Of a stretch of 64,000 bases of DNA, positions 34,168 through 47,835 are shown in pieces. Source of the stretch: Owenia fusiformis (lineage: Eukaryota; Annelida; Polychaeta; Sabellida; Oweniidae); the NCBI GenBank assembly GCA_903813345.2, contig CAIIXF020000009.1, positions 29,052,740-29,116,739 of the forward strand. The letters run 5' to 3'. The translations under genes were made by a program, and so were the position numbers. Under the pieces are notes generated by a model. The model was not told where the DNA came from. It did not search any database and was given only the letters and a program-made list of their open reading frames with translations. Within the stretch, counting starts at the first letter, position 1; every line of letters starts with the position of its first letter.

Positions 34168-34316
34168 ACCACTTGTGCCGTGGCCACATTTGCTCCAATT
34201 TTCAGTGCCGGCGCCCAACCGATGAGTATTTTGTTCGAGATTGGATTCAGTTTTGAACTTAATTATCACCAGCCGGGCGCCGGCGTTGAAGATCAGGGAA
34301 AATGTAACCACGGCAT
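34168..34316. mobile_element. Foldback MITE with GCCGGCGCC arms, copy 1
   Basis: CCGTGGCCACATTTGCTCC, TTCAGTGCCGGCGCCCA and ACCGATGAGTATTTTGTTCG are mirrored by GCCGGGCGCCGGCGTTGAAG and AAATGTAACCACGG. A relative lies at 55986-56094. The GC-rich arms stand out from the surroundings. The 159-codon open frame spanning it is not a gene. Confidence 0.75.
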
Positions 34317-34499
34317 CAGGAAGATGGAGCATCTTATATCGCTCTTGAGGGATCATTTTGTTGTGCATAGTAGTGTTACATTTACATGTATATCCGAACA
34401 CCTCTCTAATCTGAACACCTCTCGGTCTCAATGTTCTTCCAAAGACTCACATATTATCTGATGTAGCATAGACTCGTGTGTTATGTCATGTAGCATGGA

Positions 34500-35060
34500 C
34501 ACTAGTCGGAGCAAATTTTTTATTTTCATCATTAAAAGTTATTTTTACAAAGAAGGAGCAAGACGGGTGTCTCCCAGAGTTCAATCTCGATATTCTAAAT
34601 ATATGGAGTCATATCGCCATTTTTCACTTCAGAATTTCAATCGGTAGTTTTGGTCTTATTTCCAAACAAAAAATTTCAAAACACACAAGAAGTGACCAAA
34701 ATATTAGTTAAAATATTTTGGATCGCTGACTATGAATTTATTGTCAGTTATAATGTCAGAAAATAACGAAAAATTCATTTTCAAGTCGTCGATCAATGTC
34801 AAGGTCGAATATCGAGTTGGAGGTCTGGGAGCCAATCCCCCTAAGTCTCCAATAATCGAACACCCCTCGATTTAGCAACCAAGACGCTAACACAAGGCTC
34901 CCAAGACGTTATGAATTCACCAGATAACGTCCTGGTTGCTGAACTGAGGGAATTCTAGCTTTGATCAGTAACTTGGTGTTACTATTAACATACGGGCACA
35001 ATGTTTTGATACAAGTCAACATATTTTTGGTAAACAGGATTAATAATAGTACCTTTAAAG
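34500..35060. repeat. Diverged relative of the 36446-37393 element
   Basis: TTTATTTTCATCA...TTACAAAGAAGGAG, CGCCATTTTTCAC, AGTTTTGGTCTTAT, CAAAACACACAAGAAGTGA and GGATCGCTGAC match the reverse complement of 36640-36990. GTTACTATTAACATACGGG...TTTTGATACAA matches 37244-37280 in the forward direction. The ends are worn. Confidence 0.6.
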
Positions 35061-36203
35061 GCAGAATCAGACAAAGTTTAGATTCTCCCCAAAAATAAAG
35101 AATAATTATAGAAAAATAATACATTATTGTAAAAATGTTGTTTGCCGGACGTAAAGCATGCATTTTGAGGATTTATAGAAGAGATGTGAAAAGGAATGAT
35201 ACGAGCCAAAAATATTCTAAAATAGAAATAATCTTTTGTTAGATCTGACTCTCCCTTTAAATGTTTTTCGTAGATATTGAGATAGATATTGAAATAGATA
35301 GCTTCAACGCATCAGTCAATAATACCCGATACAGCTAGAACAGTGCATTCACCAGCAGCAAGCATAATATGCATTCATAAAGCAAACAATTACTGGATGT
35401 TGCAGTTATTAAATATACAGAAATTTAAGAATACCCAAAGGCTATAGTTTTTTTATCCGATGAAATCAGGTATGTTCGTTTACTTAGGCTGCCGTTATAG
35501 ATCAGGTACTAGTTTCTCTGCTTTTCCTATGCGTTTCCAATTTGTTATATATTACACAGATCTATGATCGAGAATTGCAGCACCGAGAATAAAAATGGAC
35601 AAGTATAAAAAGCAATGTAACAAACTTTATATATTTACCTAACTCTAATTATCTTCTTTTTCGTATTTGTTCTTTCCCAAGGCATTCATACGGTTGCTCT
35701 AAAGATAAAAAGGTTGGAAATGGAATCTAAGATACATAAATAATCACCCCGAGCCTCGTGGACCCAAAAGGTTAAATCAAATACACAACACAGATTAAAA
35801 CGGAAATAATGTGAAAGAGTACATCGTCTAAGTATATATTTTTGCAATAGAAATCCATCTTACATCGTAGATATAAAAGTAAATGCAAATGCAATTTCAG
35901 TTAATTATTTTTCTAATAACCAGATTTGAATAGTTTATGTGTTTGGTTTGTCGATGGGCACATTTACCACATTAAAGAATCCGTGATCTCCAATATTCAA
36001 TTAAAGCTGTCAATAGCAGTTTGCCGTTTGATAACTTGCTCGTAGGAGACTCATGTCCTGAACATTATTTCTTATTTAATAGTCTCGATTGTTCATTTTC
36101 AATTTGAAAGTTCATTAAACGTAGTTTGTTCAGTGATGTTTTCACAATAGGCCTTGGTTCTAATTCTGCACCGAATCTGTGATATGCATGGATATACAAT
36201 CCT

Positions 36204-36390
36204 GAAATAGCCCAGGTAAGCATTTGTAGTGGATTCTGGATTCACCCGGGTTCGATTCCCCATTCAGGTGAAAGCATGTCTTGTATTTATGTGAGTACAT
36301 AAACTAAAGCTGGGTAAGAGACTAGAAGTGTGACCGTGTGCTGGTGTATGGCCTTGTGTTGGTGAACATAAGGGCCCGTCAAGGATGAGT
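36204..36390 (+). mobile_element. tRNA-derived SINE-like element
   Basis: The head has an A-box-like ATAGCCCAGGTAAGC and a B box GGGTTCGATTCCCC at about 36249-36262, with too little between them for a normal tRNA. A non-tRNA body follows, ending GTGAACATAAGGGCCC, similar to the end of the element at 45240-45435. Confidence 0.6.
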
Positions 36391-36445
36391 GTGTGTCTAT
36401 CTTACAGTGTTGCAAATGTAGATTTATACAAATCATAACAAAGAT

Positions 36446-37393
36446 CACTGGTCCCCACATGGTTATAAAGACGTTACATCTTTATAACGAAATGGCTGAA
36501 CTTCCGCCGGTGGAAATTCTTATTTTCATCATTTTCACCAAGGAGATTGATTTGTATTATGTTAATAGTAGCATCTTACTCGAGTCTCTAGCCAATCTTG
36601 GCTAGAATTCCATCTCGAACACCGTGAACTATTGTAAAATTTCTAGTCGGGGTTCAATAAATTTAAGTAATATTCTAAAAACCATCATGTTAATATTTCA
36701 TGAATTGAAATGGATCTGGCTAGGCTTCTTGATGAAATATTGCACGATTTCGTCAGGATTTTGTCTAAAATTGAAACAAACGACTCCAAGAAAAATGGTG
36801 ATATTCGAAATCTGGACGAAATGTCGTTAAGGTCGGACATTAATAACTGGCTGTAAATTTTAAGTTAGCGATCCAGAAGATGTGAACTAATACATTGATC
36901 ACTTCATGTGTGTTTTGGAATTTTAGATGTGGTTATAAGACCAAAACTCGCAATTCAAATTGTGATGTGAAAAATGGCGGACATTTGATTTCAAATTTTA
37001 TGATTACGACATGACCCATATACAGCAGTAAAAAACATGCAAGGATTTATCTTTGCACGAAGGCCACGATATAGTGGCCTTAGAAGAAGGTAAGTAGCAT
37101 CCGGTTACTGAAAAGCGAATCAGTCACGAGTATATACATTCAAGGGCTCAAATAATCGAGTGAGAATTCGTCACTTCAGCAACAAGGACGTTAATAGGCT
37201 ACAACGCAACCAGGACGTCTGACTAGGTTTTCAGTAACCAAATGTTACTTTTTACATACGGGTAAAATATTTGGATACAACTCGACCTCCTTCTTTGTGA
37301 AAACTATGAAAATAAAGAAATTCTCCGACGGAAGTTCATCCATTTTGTTATAAATACGTACGTAACATCTTTATAACCAAACGGGGACCAGTG
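36446..37393. mobile_element. Non-autonomous DNA element, 0.95 kb, about 105-bp inverted ends
   Basis: The left arm (CACTGGTCCCC, GGTTATAAAGACGTTACATC, AAATGGCTGAACTTCCGCCG, TTTTCATCATTTTCACCAAG) is complementary to 37286-37393 with a small insertion and scattered changes. The body contains no transposase frame. A related diverged copy lies 1.5 kb upstream. Confidence 0.78.
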
Positions 37394-37829
37394 AAGATGT
37401 ATTGCTCTGAAATACAAAATACACTAAATGAGATAAACATTTCAGTGTGAATCGAAGAACATTGAGAAGAAAAACTTTCATGAATCGTATATTCGTTCAA
37501 TTCAGAAGTCATACTATTACTTACATCCCGTAGTTTCCGCTTGGCTTTTATTACGACTTGCATTCTCAATCAGTTTATTTGATCGCAAGAATTCAGCTAC
37601 ATCAACGTGTAACGATAGACTAAGTAGCTCACTAAAGGATGAGCATGGCGTCCTGTTTTCTTGGCCCATCTCAAATCGGAAATCATAATTTAAACAAATG
37701 GAATTAAATTCAAGGAAATCACAAGTCTTGAATAAGATCTGTTTTTATAAACTTTATATACCTCTGGAAACCTGAGACTAAGTACGTCCGGAAATATAAT
37801 TTGATCTCAGGTTATACTATAAAATGTAT

Positions 37830-37860
37830 TACACTCCCCTCCATCAGTTTGGCAACCAGT
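37830..37860 (+). repeat. Transposon-end-like motif ACACTCCCCTCCAT, copy 1
   Basis: ACACTCCCCTCCATCAGTTT with GGCAACC matches 59083-59109 (ACACTCCCCTCCATAAGTTA with GGCAACC). It looks like the terminus of a Tc1-like element, though no matching opposite end was found here. Confidence 0.5.
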
Positions 37861-40800
37861 ACATTAACAGGCTTTATATGCTAAAAAGTTCCTGTTGCGA
37901 AACTTATTTATGCAGGGGGTGTAGGCTATAAAATACTAAAAGTATAACTATCTAGTCTCAGTTTCTATCTTATATTTGAAAATCGTTTGGCAGAAAAATG
38001 AAATTAAAACAGTTAGTAAATAGATCTGCGCTCAGCTTAAAGCATAAATGGTTTTCAAAATGAGCCAATTATTACGTTAAGTAACACAGAATGATTAGAG
38101 AGTAAGTATGTCATGGGAATAGTCTTACCTTTTCATCATGTATGTCTGAGAACCACGTACAACTATTCACAACTTGTCTTTCAATTAGAATGTGGAAAAC
38201 TTAAGAAGATATATTTGAGCCTTTTAATTTGCTATGCTGCGCTCTGAAGTTTACAAACGAAATTGAACAAGACCAGTTGATTATGAAATGTTTCATGGAA
38301 CGCATTGGGACAATCGTGGAATAAATGCATTTCAATTTAGAATGTTAACTTTCTGCGAGGTTAAGAACAATAGATTTATAACGTGCAGTCCCTACACTGG
38401 AACTTACCAACTGAATTAATACATAGAAAGTTACCAATCTTGTCCCACCTTAATGTAAGCAACACTACAAAATTGAGAATTCAGATCAGTAACGCTGGCG
38501 ACAAGTTTCTACAAAGTTCTTGGATTAAAACATTTTATTGGTATGTTTACTACGCAGGCGGATTTGGTAGATGGAGACTCGTACCCTGGTTTCTCTTCAG
38601 GTTGTCACATTGCCCTCTGACAATAATAGATGATTCTTCAGTTTTAATGCTGATTTGATCTTAACAATCTTAAATGGACCTTTCATGATTTCATATACAA
38701 ATGTGAATGAGATATAAATGTTAACTACTTATATGAAGAAAATGTAGCCTAACGCATGTAACGCACTCCTGATTCTGATTGGCTTAAGGCGGAACCAATG
38801 AATTATCTTCAATTTAAGAGTTTAGTTTTATCGAAGGGTAAGACAACGCGATCGTAGCATTTTAAACGTTTTTGAGGTAATATTCCCCTCGTGCATTGTA
38901 ATGTAATATAAATGTAAATGTCGATGATAATGAAATGGGACACGATATTATATCATTTCAATCATAAATGGAATGGAGCATGTTGCTTAACTAAATCATA
39001 TTATATCTAGTAAATTGTTATCAAAGTGTTTTAGGTTATTTATCACGCTGATTTCAATTTTCAATGCATGAATGACTGATGAATCTAAAATACAAGCAGG
39101 TCTGACGGTGATTTGTCAAAATGTCTTGGTGAACATGCATACTTTATCAATTATGTCAGTATAAATATGTTTTCTGTTGTAATTTATACTTTTGTCAAAG
39201 TCATTGATGAGCTGAGCCTAGACATGGATACGCATACCCTTTGTAAGATCAGAATTTCCACTACACATGAGAAATGTTACGTCTCTTTATCCAATTTGGA
39301 ATGGTAGCCGTGAGGAGGGATCAGGGGGTGCGAGCGAACCTCCCTGGCAAAAAACCTTTTCAAAATCATGCAGTTTTTCACCACTCTGACTCCCCTTAGA
39401 ACCTTGGTCCGGTAGTATGGTAGTCTGAGTAGTATGGAAAACACAAGCCAATCGGAATTTGAGTAACTGCTATTTAAATTAAGCGACTCTTCCAGAAATT
39501 ACAAACTACTGTATTTATTGAGATCCCTTTTAGCATAAAGTAATTTCTTGTTCTCAGAGCCTAGTACGGCAACTTCTGACCATTGGGTAGGAGCCGAGAT
39601 TCAACGTGTTTGCTGGTACGCCCAACATTCATATCAAAAATCAAATAACTAATTTAATGATGGATCGATCCCTGAATGGGGCATTAACTATAAATCCGTA
39701 TATAAAACATCAGTCGATAGTCTGTCCTATTAAGGATTGAACGTATGTTATCTGTTTTGACTTCATAGACGTTTGATTGCCATAAATTAAGTAACTATTG
39801 AAGGTTATTGCACAGAGTTTCAACAAGAGAGGCGAATACTATTAAATTGGCATTTGGATATGAAAATTACTGATGCTGACTGAATAACAAGCACGTAATA
39901 AGATATATTTATATGGTCGTGACAAGGAACGAAGAGGCGCGTCGACAGAAACGGTATGTCAAAATTATTTTATATTTTCATCAAAAGATTTTCTAAATTA
40001 AAGGGAGGTATAGATAAATGTTTCAGTTTATTCAAATTAAAATGGAGCAAATACTAGAAATGTTGTAAATCAAGAAATGACAAACTATTATTGGGATCCC
40101 TCTTAACATCAAATCTGCAGTAATTTGTTGTTCTCCTCCGATTTAAGATTGATTTAAGAATCGAGACTTGTCAAATAATACATTATTGAAGATTTAAGAT
40201 GGAGAAATGTCCGAATTTTGAAATGGGTCCACCTTTTCATATTTTGCCAAATGAATTTAAGGAATAGGACATAGAAAAATCATTTTTTGAAGAATCGCTT
40301 CTGTTACAATTTTTTTTCATGTGCATTTTAATCTTCATATAATTTTTCTATTTGACAAGATATAAATGAACCTTAGGATAAACCACCCCATTATTATCAA
40401 ATTTATACCGAGATAATTGATTGAAACAATTGAGCAGGATAAGTTTTCCCCTACATATCCGTGTCAGACACACACAATCAAAATCTCATTACGTTGGCAT
40501 TTCGAAAAATTGCCGCAAATATAAGGCATTATAATTTTTTTTATATTTTGTATTTGCCTCTAGGCAAGAAAAATTTGATACTTAATGCATACGAAGTTAA
40601 AAACCCTACGAGTAATTATCACCCTCTTGGGACTGTTAATTTTCAAATAAATCTCTAAAACTTTAATAATGAATTTCCTCATTTAAAGCATTTTTATATT
40701 ATGTATTCTTTATTTAAATACCTCTTTAATTTAGGGACTTACATTCATCTATACAATTAATAGTGTCAACGTGCCATTCTGTAATTACTTCATTTCCGAA

Positions 40801-43800
40801 AGGTTCCTTCGTTACAGGCGATATCGTACAAGAAAGCATCTATTAACGTTAATGCTTGACATGAAAACGTAGTCTTTACTTGTGCAATGGCTTCGCCCCG
40901 AGGCTCAAGGTTCTTGGAATAAATATATAACAGCACATTTTAGACGATTTAGTATTAAAGGTCTGTTACTGCAGTAGATTATAATTCCCTCCATGTTCTA
41001 GATCATAGATACGGTAGACTAATTATTAACCAAGGTATGACTAATCGATCATTCTATATGAAGTAAACCTGAAGTACCTCATCATATTTGGGAAGTTATT
41101 CTTATTTTGTATCTTTTGTGCTCTAGCCCCACCCACCATGGCCGCTGCATATGGGTGAATGTTCTGCCTTAATTCTTGGCGTTCAGGATCTGAAATTGAT
41201 CTTCATGCTATAAAGCCAATAATTGTTTCTAATTGCTGCGAGGGGTGTACGTCCGCATGTTGTCCAACCGTGGAAGTTGTCAAATGATAGCCTACCCTGT
41301 TCCCTTGTGTCCTACGGTAGACCGTTCTTAGTGGAAATCTAGCACTTCCTTGGACTATATGATGAACGGTATCGTAACAAACGAAGTTATTTAACTTTTT
41401 CCACTTGGGAACAGCTGACATACTTTTTCACAGGTTATGTAGCTGAATTGATCTGTTATGATTTGAGGGTATCGGTATTTAGTACATTAAAGTTATATCG
41501 TTGATAATATCATTATTGAGAAACATGTTTGATTGTTTATGTCTGACAATTTACGTGTACATCAAACACCAATAGACATCATCTTATTGATTGATACATT
41601 GAGTATGAGGGAGTACAGCTACATGTTTTAAAAGAACCTAGACGTTCGTGTAAACATTTTCTGGGCGAGGCGTCCGCTTGATAACAGAGAACTAGTTGTA
41701 ATGGACCTAATTATAATGCTTTAACGTTGATAAAGAGAGACTCACTCAGAATTGTAATTCTAAAACGTTCATGTATACGTTAGATATTAAAACTTGTAGC
41801 TTACCCTCCCATTTGTTCTATTTTAAGTGTAAGTTCAAAAAGAAGCGAGAGCTTATTTTCGGGAATGTATAAAATATTGAAACGTATTTTACTCTTATGT
41901 CATCTCAATATCCATACGTTAAGGTTGATTAAAAAGACGTTGTTTTTCTTTTATTTCAAATATTGACATACACTTGGTGAGGATGGCGTGAATGGATGTC
42001 TCTTTTGTCCCATATGATTTGTTTAAATACCACCAGTGCAGTGACCGATTACCGATTTTTTCATGTTTGGTTTAAACTCATGAAGTTCCAGTAAGAGGTA
42101 ACCTTTAGTAGCATCAATTGTGGAATACGGATCGAAACCAGGCTTAGTTTTTTCATGGTAGCTTTTTATGAATATTTGTGTTTTATGGAATATGGCGTGT
42201 GTATTGCATATTGATGTTGGTCTTATTGAATTTTTGTTTCTCATCATGTGACACTATGTTCTATTATGGATGAAAAGTAGTACCTAACTGTTTTAATGCA
42301 AAAAGTATGCATTTCGAAATGTTATTCGTTCATCGTATGATTTCATTAAGAAACAAGATATCGTAATGATCCTGTGATTTAGGGAGTAATTTAGTGATCA
42401 TTTTCCTATAATTGATCGATTGATAGAGTAGACATATTTTCTTTTAGTATTAAAATCAAAGTTTGGATACCCTTTGCATTCGTTTGACTTCACTTCTTAA
42501 AAGAGAGCTTCGTCTTAACTAGTCTCTGCACGCAGGGTAAAGTTTGGAATACTGGGGATTGGTCTTCCTCATAACTTGTCCCGCTTTTGGAGTTTTTTTG
42601 CATTTAGTGTTTTGTAATACTTTAGGGTCTTCTTTTGGCATCTGAGCTTATGTCTGCATGACTTTTGACTTGTTCTTTAGCTAATTAAATGTAGACCCCA
42701 TGGACCAACTCGGGAAGAAGTTTCACATGACTAGTTTGGCTAGATGCACTTTTGAGAACATTAGAAGGTCTGCTCTAAAAGAAAGGTTACGCAAACATTA
42801 CATCGGTAGCATTATTTTGAGTCACCCTGTATCATATTATGTGTATTTTGTAGTCAGATCATATTTTTTTCTGCCTCATATCGTTCTCCCAGTGTGAATG
42901 AGAGGAACGTGATGGATCAAGATGACATACGAGATCTTCATCTTCCAATAAAGTGGTTTTCATCTTTTGTACTGCATTCGCCATACAAGTTGAACACAAT
43001 ATGCGATGAAAAATATGATTGAAAAACAAAAATGACATGGAGGAGAGAGTGAGGGTCATTTAGTTAGATTATTCCTATTGTTGACGAGATATGGGAGATA
43101 AAGTAAATTGTTGAGATACTTTTCCTTCGAGAGACAATGAAATATAATTGTAATTGTGACTCTGTGGCATTCACAGGGCCTCCCAAAAACAAGGCCAAAA
43201 CGTCGATCAGAAAACCATATCTATATTTTGAGATGCCTCTGACAATACGTAACAATATGAGGCTCTCATTGTGTATTTATCATATTTTAATTTTTACCAA
43301 ATGCAAAAATCTGAAAATAGATAAAAGACAACATAATGAACAGGTGTATAATATGATGAGAAATCTCATTTCTATAGAAAGCTAATTTTAACTTCAATTC
43401 ATTGAACCGATGAGGCAACTGAACCTTTCGTTTGAAATATTGCCAATGTATAAGACAAGTGTCCAGGAACTAGAACGTCGGGTTTACATCAACAAATCGA
43501 TTCTATTCAAAATTAAAGAGATGTGTGGGATGCGGCGAATGTCGAATGCCAGGTTGGTTCTCTGTTACAGACAGGGACGTTACTTGTCCTAAAATGAGGA
43601 TGTCTTAAGTAAAGGTCAGCTAGATACGTAGGTTAGCGTGTTGCATTACCTTAAAAGCCAAGACGAGTAGTAATAATTACCGGAGTTCAAGCTCTCTTTT
43701 AAAGATTAAAATCTTGAAAGGGGTGGCCTAGTTGCCAGAAAAAATTGAAAAAGAGAAACATTGAAATTTCAAATGGTTGTGAGATAAAAACAACAACGAC

Positions 43801-45235
43801 CAAATATGAAAATAACCAAATATGAAAATAATTTTTTTGAGGTAAGAGACGACAACACTTTTCAATGAATTTGGTATACACAGACTAAGTATCTGCCATT
43901 TATTTCATATTGTTTTTATAGTGCCTGAGCCACAGGGTTTGAATATAAGAATGATGAAGAAACTCACGCAAGATTGTAAAAAATTAACAAAATAAGTCAA
44001 ATAAATAATATTAAACTATTTTCATTCGCCTATTCAATACTTCGGTAGTTTATGTCCCTTTATATTAATAAATTTCACACTTCGTTTCCTGCTATGATTT
44101 CGAACGGTATGTGTGAGACATAGCGTGGATGATCGCAAAGCTACAACTGCATAGGAATGAGCCCAATTAATTTTGAATGATCATAAGCACATCGGAGTAG
44201 GGCTAAATGTTGACTTTTCTGGTTTTTCTTGCAAGTCTTTCCCAGTGTATGCGGGTTGAATTAGGTTATCAAAGAATATCCGCTCAATTGAGTAAGATTT
44301 CTTGATAGATCATAAATGAGAGAAATCTGAATCGTTTATTTCTCTCCTCAAATGATATTAACGTCCCTTCATAAAATGACTTATTTGATGAGTTGGCTTG
44401 TCCAGGAGATAGCTAATAGTATAGGTGTATGTCTATGGTAAACACACCGCTGTGAAAAAAGGCAATATAATCAGACTATCAAACAAAGATCGATTGACAA
44501 CAGGCAGGATTACGACGTTCAGATACACGCCACAAGAATTAGGTCGAGGCTGAAACATGTTTCAGGTTACTGTAAAGAACTGAAACTAAATGGCAATTAA
44601 ATAAAGGGAGACGCCAAGGTTTCCAAACTAATCTTTCAGTAAATTGAATTCTATGTTATGAGAAAATACATATTTAAGTAACTCTAAAAATGGTTAATCA
44701 TGATCATATTAGCGCGCAGTAGTTCCTTGTGATATTTGCACATACTAGGTGAGACGAAAGTACAGTCCCAAATACCAGTAAACGACTCGGAAAAACGGTT
44801 TTGACAATTTTATCATTTTAAAAGGGACTTTCCATATCATATGAAATATCTTGGGATTAAAACATACAAAGTGTGCCAAAAGTAAATCTACAAATCAAAA
44901 TGACATAAAATGTATAAATGATACACAGTATAGTGAACTTTACATGTACAATATGCCACATGGTATGGTATAAGGCTACTCCCGAATGATTATTAGACAT
45001 TTAAAATGGTGCTCTTTTCACACATGACAAAATGAAAGAGGCCATTACGACGATTTCTTATGTTTCCTTAATATGTTTTAGTAGTAATGGTGGGTTTCAA
45101 GAAAATTGTTGACCCCCTTTTGTATTTTTTGTTTGTTTACCACCAAAGAAGGTGAGCAGTAGCTCTTGGGTATATCCCGTATACATATGATCGTAATTAA
45201 CGTAATTAGCCTAGAAGACCCAGAAACCACTCCTC
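37861..45235. other. Intergenic, no gene seen
   Basis: AT-rich, with short frames only. The minus-strand frame 41203-41421 (72 residues, MSAVPKWKKLNNFVCYDTVH...) has fairly coding-like composition but matches nothing I recognise. A copy of the GACTTCACTTCTTAAAAGAG repeat lies at 42486-42545. Confidence 0.5.
42480..42545 (+). repeat. Dispersed short repeat, second copy
   Basis: GACTTCACTTCTTAAAAGAG then AGCTTCGTCTT and CTCTGCAC...AGGGTAA, as at 21540-21640. Confidence 0.6.
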
Positions 45236-45239
45236 AAAG

Positions 45240-45437
45240 GAGCCCTGTGTTCTTTATGTGCACCCATACATAGACATACAAGTACACATCACAGCCTTTT
45301 GTATGAGTTGTGGACAACTCAGTCAAACACCCTGAAGTACTTTACACAAACAAGCAAATTAAGTCTTGCCTGAACCGGGGATCGAATCCGGGACCTACAT
45401 GTATTGCGTGCTACCGCTGAGCTATTATGGGTAGACG
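45240..45437 (-). mobile_element. tRNA-derived SINE-like element
   Basis: Read on the minus strand, the head has an A box TAGCTCAGCGGTAGCA and a B box GGATTCGATCCC in the T-arm CCGGG-ATTCGAT-CCCGG. The anticodon arm is too short for a working tRNA. The body of about 130 bp ends GTGCACATAAAGAACACAGG, resembling the end of the 36204 element. Confidence 0.68.
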
Positions 45438-45471
45438 TTTATAAATTAATATACACTTTCAAATCCAGATA

Positions 45472-45825
45472 ATGACATTTTTGTCAAAAATGATGATGGT
45501 GACTGGTTTTAACTCACCCTGTAATTGGCAAATCATCGATGTAAACATCACAAACAAATTACAAGCCTTGGTCATTATATTAACTCCCAGATATTACAAT
45601 ACTGAATATTGTCGGAGTCTTGTGATGATAAAGTTGTTTAACGACATGAAAACAAATCCGACGAAGTTCATTGTAAAAGGACAACATAATTTGTCAGTGT
45701 TCAATTCACTCGCGGCTGAAGTGCGAAGTATCACTTCGAACGTCATTTTCAATCTAAACTCAACGTGTTCGATAATTTGCACCCTTCATATTCAAACATC
45801 AAAAGTTCATCTAGATATTGGATAA
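45472..45825 (+). pseudogene. Possible fragment of a TIR signalling domain
   Basis: An open frame of 117 codons with no visible splice context. Residues about 23-55 (DVNITNKLQALVIILTPRYY, then NTEYCRSLVMIKLFND) have the spacing of the central TIR segment of Toll/IL-1 receptor-type proteins, where a hydrophobic strand ending in LTP or LSP precedes Y-x-x-S-x-W-C-x-x-E; here Y stands for W and no Glu follows. Box 1 and the rest of the fold are missing, and the remainder does not resemble TIR. It may be a decayed fragment or chance similarity. Confidence 0.22.
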
Positions 45826-45894
45826 AAATCTATTGTTTACATTTGATACGCCAAGGTATTTTTTGCTTGATTTTGTTGAGAGAGAAATCTGTTT

Positions 45895-46215
45895 CTGTTT
45901 GGGACTACTTTAATCATTGTGGTCCCTCCCAAAAATGTGTTGTTTCCGTTGTTATCACCTTGATCTACTTCAACCATCGTCTCTCTCTCTCCCCAAATCC
46001 ATTACCACTTGTCACTTCTTGTGTCTCCCTCCCAAAAATCCTTTACCCTTTGTCTCTACTTAAACCATTGCGTCTCCCTCCTCAGAATCTTTTACGCCCG
46101 GCCCCTATCTCTACTTTTAATTAATCATTGAGTCTCCCGAAAATCCATTACCGCTTGTCTCTACTTTAACTATCGTGTCTCACTCCCGAAAACCCATTAC
46201 CCTCTCAATATATCT
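45895..46215 (+). repeat. Degenerate tandem repeat, units of about 55 bp
   Basis: Pyrimidine-rich units of the form GTCTCCCTCCC-AAAATCCATTACC, then TTGTCTCTACTTTAACCAT, recur five to six times with many changes. Confidence 0.7.
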
Positions 46216-46983
46216 CCAACTACGCCCCTAAAACTAACGCACTAACAGAGGCCCAAATTCTCGTGATGACCTTTAGGAGACAACAAAACTGACTTCTTCT
46301 GGTAGCCAGGCGTTTTGCTTTAAATGTCAAGTCCATAAAAACCTATTGATCATTCAACCGTACAGAGAGTCCTAGACAATGCTTCAAAAACCGATTTACG
46401 AAGGATATAATTTCATATCTATTAACGTAATAAATCCATCATTATGACAACGTCTAGGAACCGGTTCAAAGTTACGATTAGTTTATAGTCTCTGCTGGCG
46501 CATAGATCGACTTCCTGGATCGACTTGTTATGTCAATATATTCTCATAGAATACATGCGTTACCTTTAATCAGTGTTTAAAAGTCTCTGGAAATAAAGTT
46601 ATTCGCTGGCACGTAACAGATGAAAAACGTCCACATCTTCAGGTTAATACTTTTCTACACCACAGTATAATTAATGCAGCGCCATACAAGCGCTGTCAAC
46701 TCCATACATATCAATATAATATGAAATGCCATCATTGATCAGACGATATATCATCCTTTGAAAACATTGTAAAAGAAGAATCATACAACAGCTTAACTCA
46801 AAGATATTTCTTTGTAATAATGTCTGATATTTTAAAGAGGCATGTGTTCATCTGGTATTGGTGCATGTGAAATCGTTGATCTACAGTCTGATTTATTAAT
46901 TATAAAGTACCCCTTTGTCTCATATTTGTTAGATAATACACGATAGTTCTCATCACAGAAATGGAAATGTAACAAATTTCATA

Positions 46984-47120
46984 CAGGGTGTCCCAACGAT
47001 TTCTTGACAATTTAATTATCATAAACTAAACATCTAAAAATTTCACTAGGTAACTTTATTTAGTCTTAATGACAAGTTTGTAGAAGAAGGAACATTCTTG
47101 AAATTCAGTTACCCAACAGA
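46984..47120 (+). repeat. Solitary CAGGGTGTCCCAA transposon-end-like motif
   Basis: TACAGGGTGTCCCAACGATT resembles the start of each 124-bp unit at 47.9-49.2 kb and the ends of the elements at 6774 and 20209. GACAATTTAATTATCAT occurs twice, at 47007 and 47121. Confidence 0.5.
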
Positions 47121-47835
47121 CAATTTAATTATCATATCAAATGCGTAGCTGAATAATTCAAATGTGAACTCACCGGGGTTTCATGACAGGTATTACGATT
47201 GGTTCGAATGATACTGATATGGCGTCATTACCCAGAAGCAACGTTTAGATGGCGCTAAACTAGAGACATTAACAAAATACGTCCCAGTTTGACCCACTGT
47301 ATGAAAAGCTTGTCTCAGTAGCATCCACCATTCATCCATGAATGGAAGATTACATAAGTTCTCATCGATCGTGATGGAGATTATCATCTAAGAGTTTGTC
47401 ATTTACATAAATTTATATGAATCTTTTAACTATGGGATTTTCATTTTTGGTCACCGGTGTACATTATGAAGAAGAACAGTAGTCATTTACAAGAAATGTG
47501 GAAATAAGTGTTGACCATGAATACAAGATATTGAGAAAGCATAATGAAAAAAGTATGACAAAACCTTATGACTAATATTCTCAGATTAAACTATTTATAT
47601 TATAGTCGATTATGGGCGTTTCTGAAAATATTTTGATTATATAGTTAGCTACGTTTATTCCTCATGCTGAAAACACATTAAAGATGAATTGTTTCTCAAG
47701 GGATCCAAGCTGACTATATAATTCATCGGAGGCGATGTAAAATTCCTTTATGCATTTTGTATGTGACTTGATGGTTCCCTGATGAATTGAGAAAATGTTT
47801 ACCAGATTCGAATTAATTGTTAAGTTATGGGGGCA

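Noticed and set aside
33982-34461. Open frame of 159 codons, the longest in the window
   Set aside because: It spans a GC-rich foldback MITE; the opposite strand is equally open and no family is recognisable.
41203-41421. Minus-strand frame of 72 codons with coding-like composition
   Set aside because: No recognised domain, no splice context and no repeat; not enough to call a gene.
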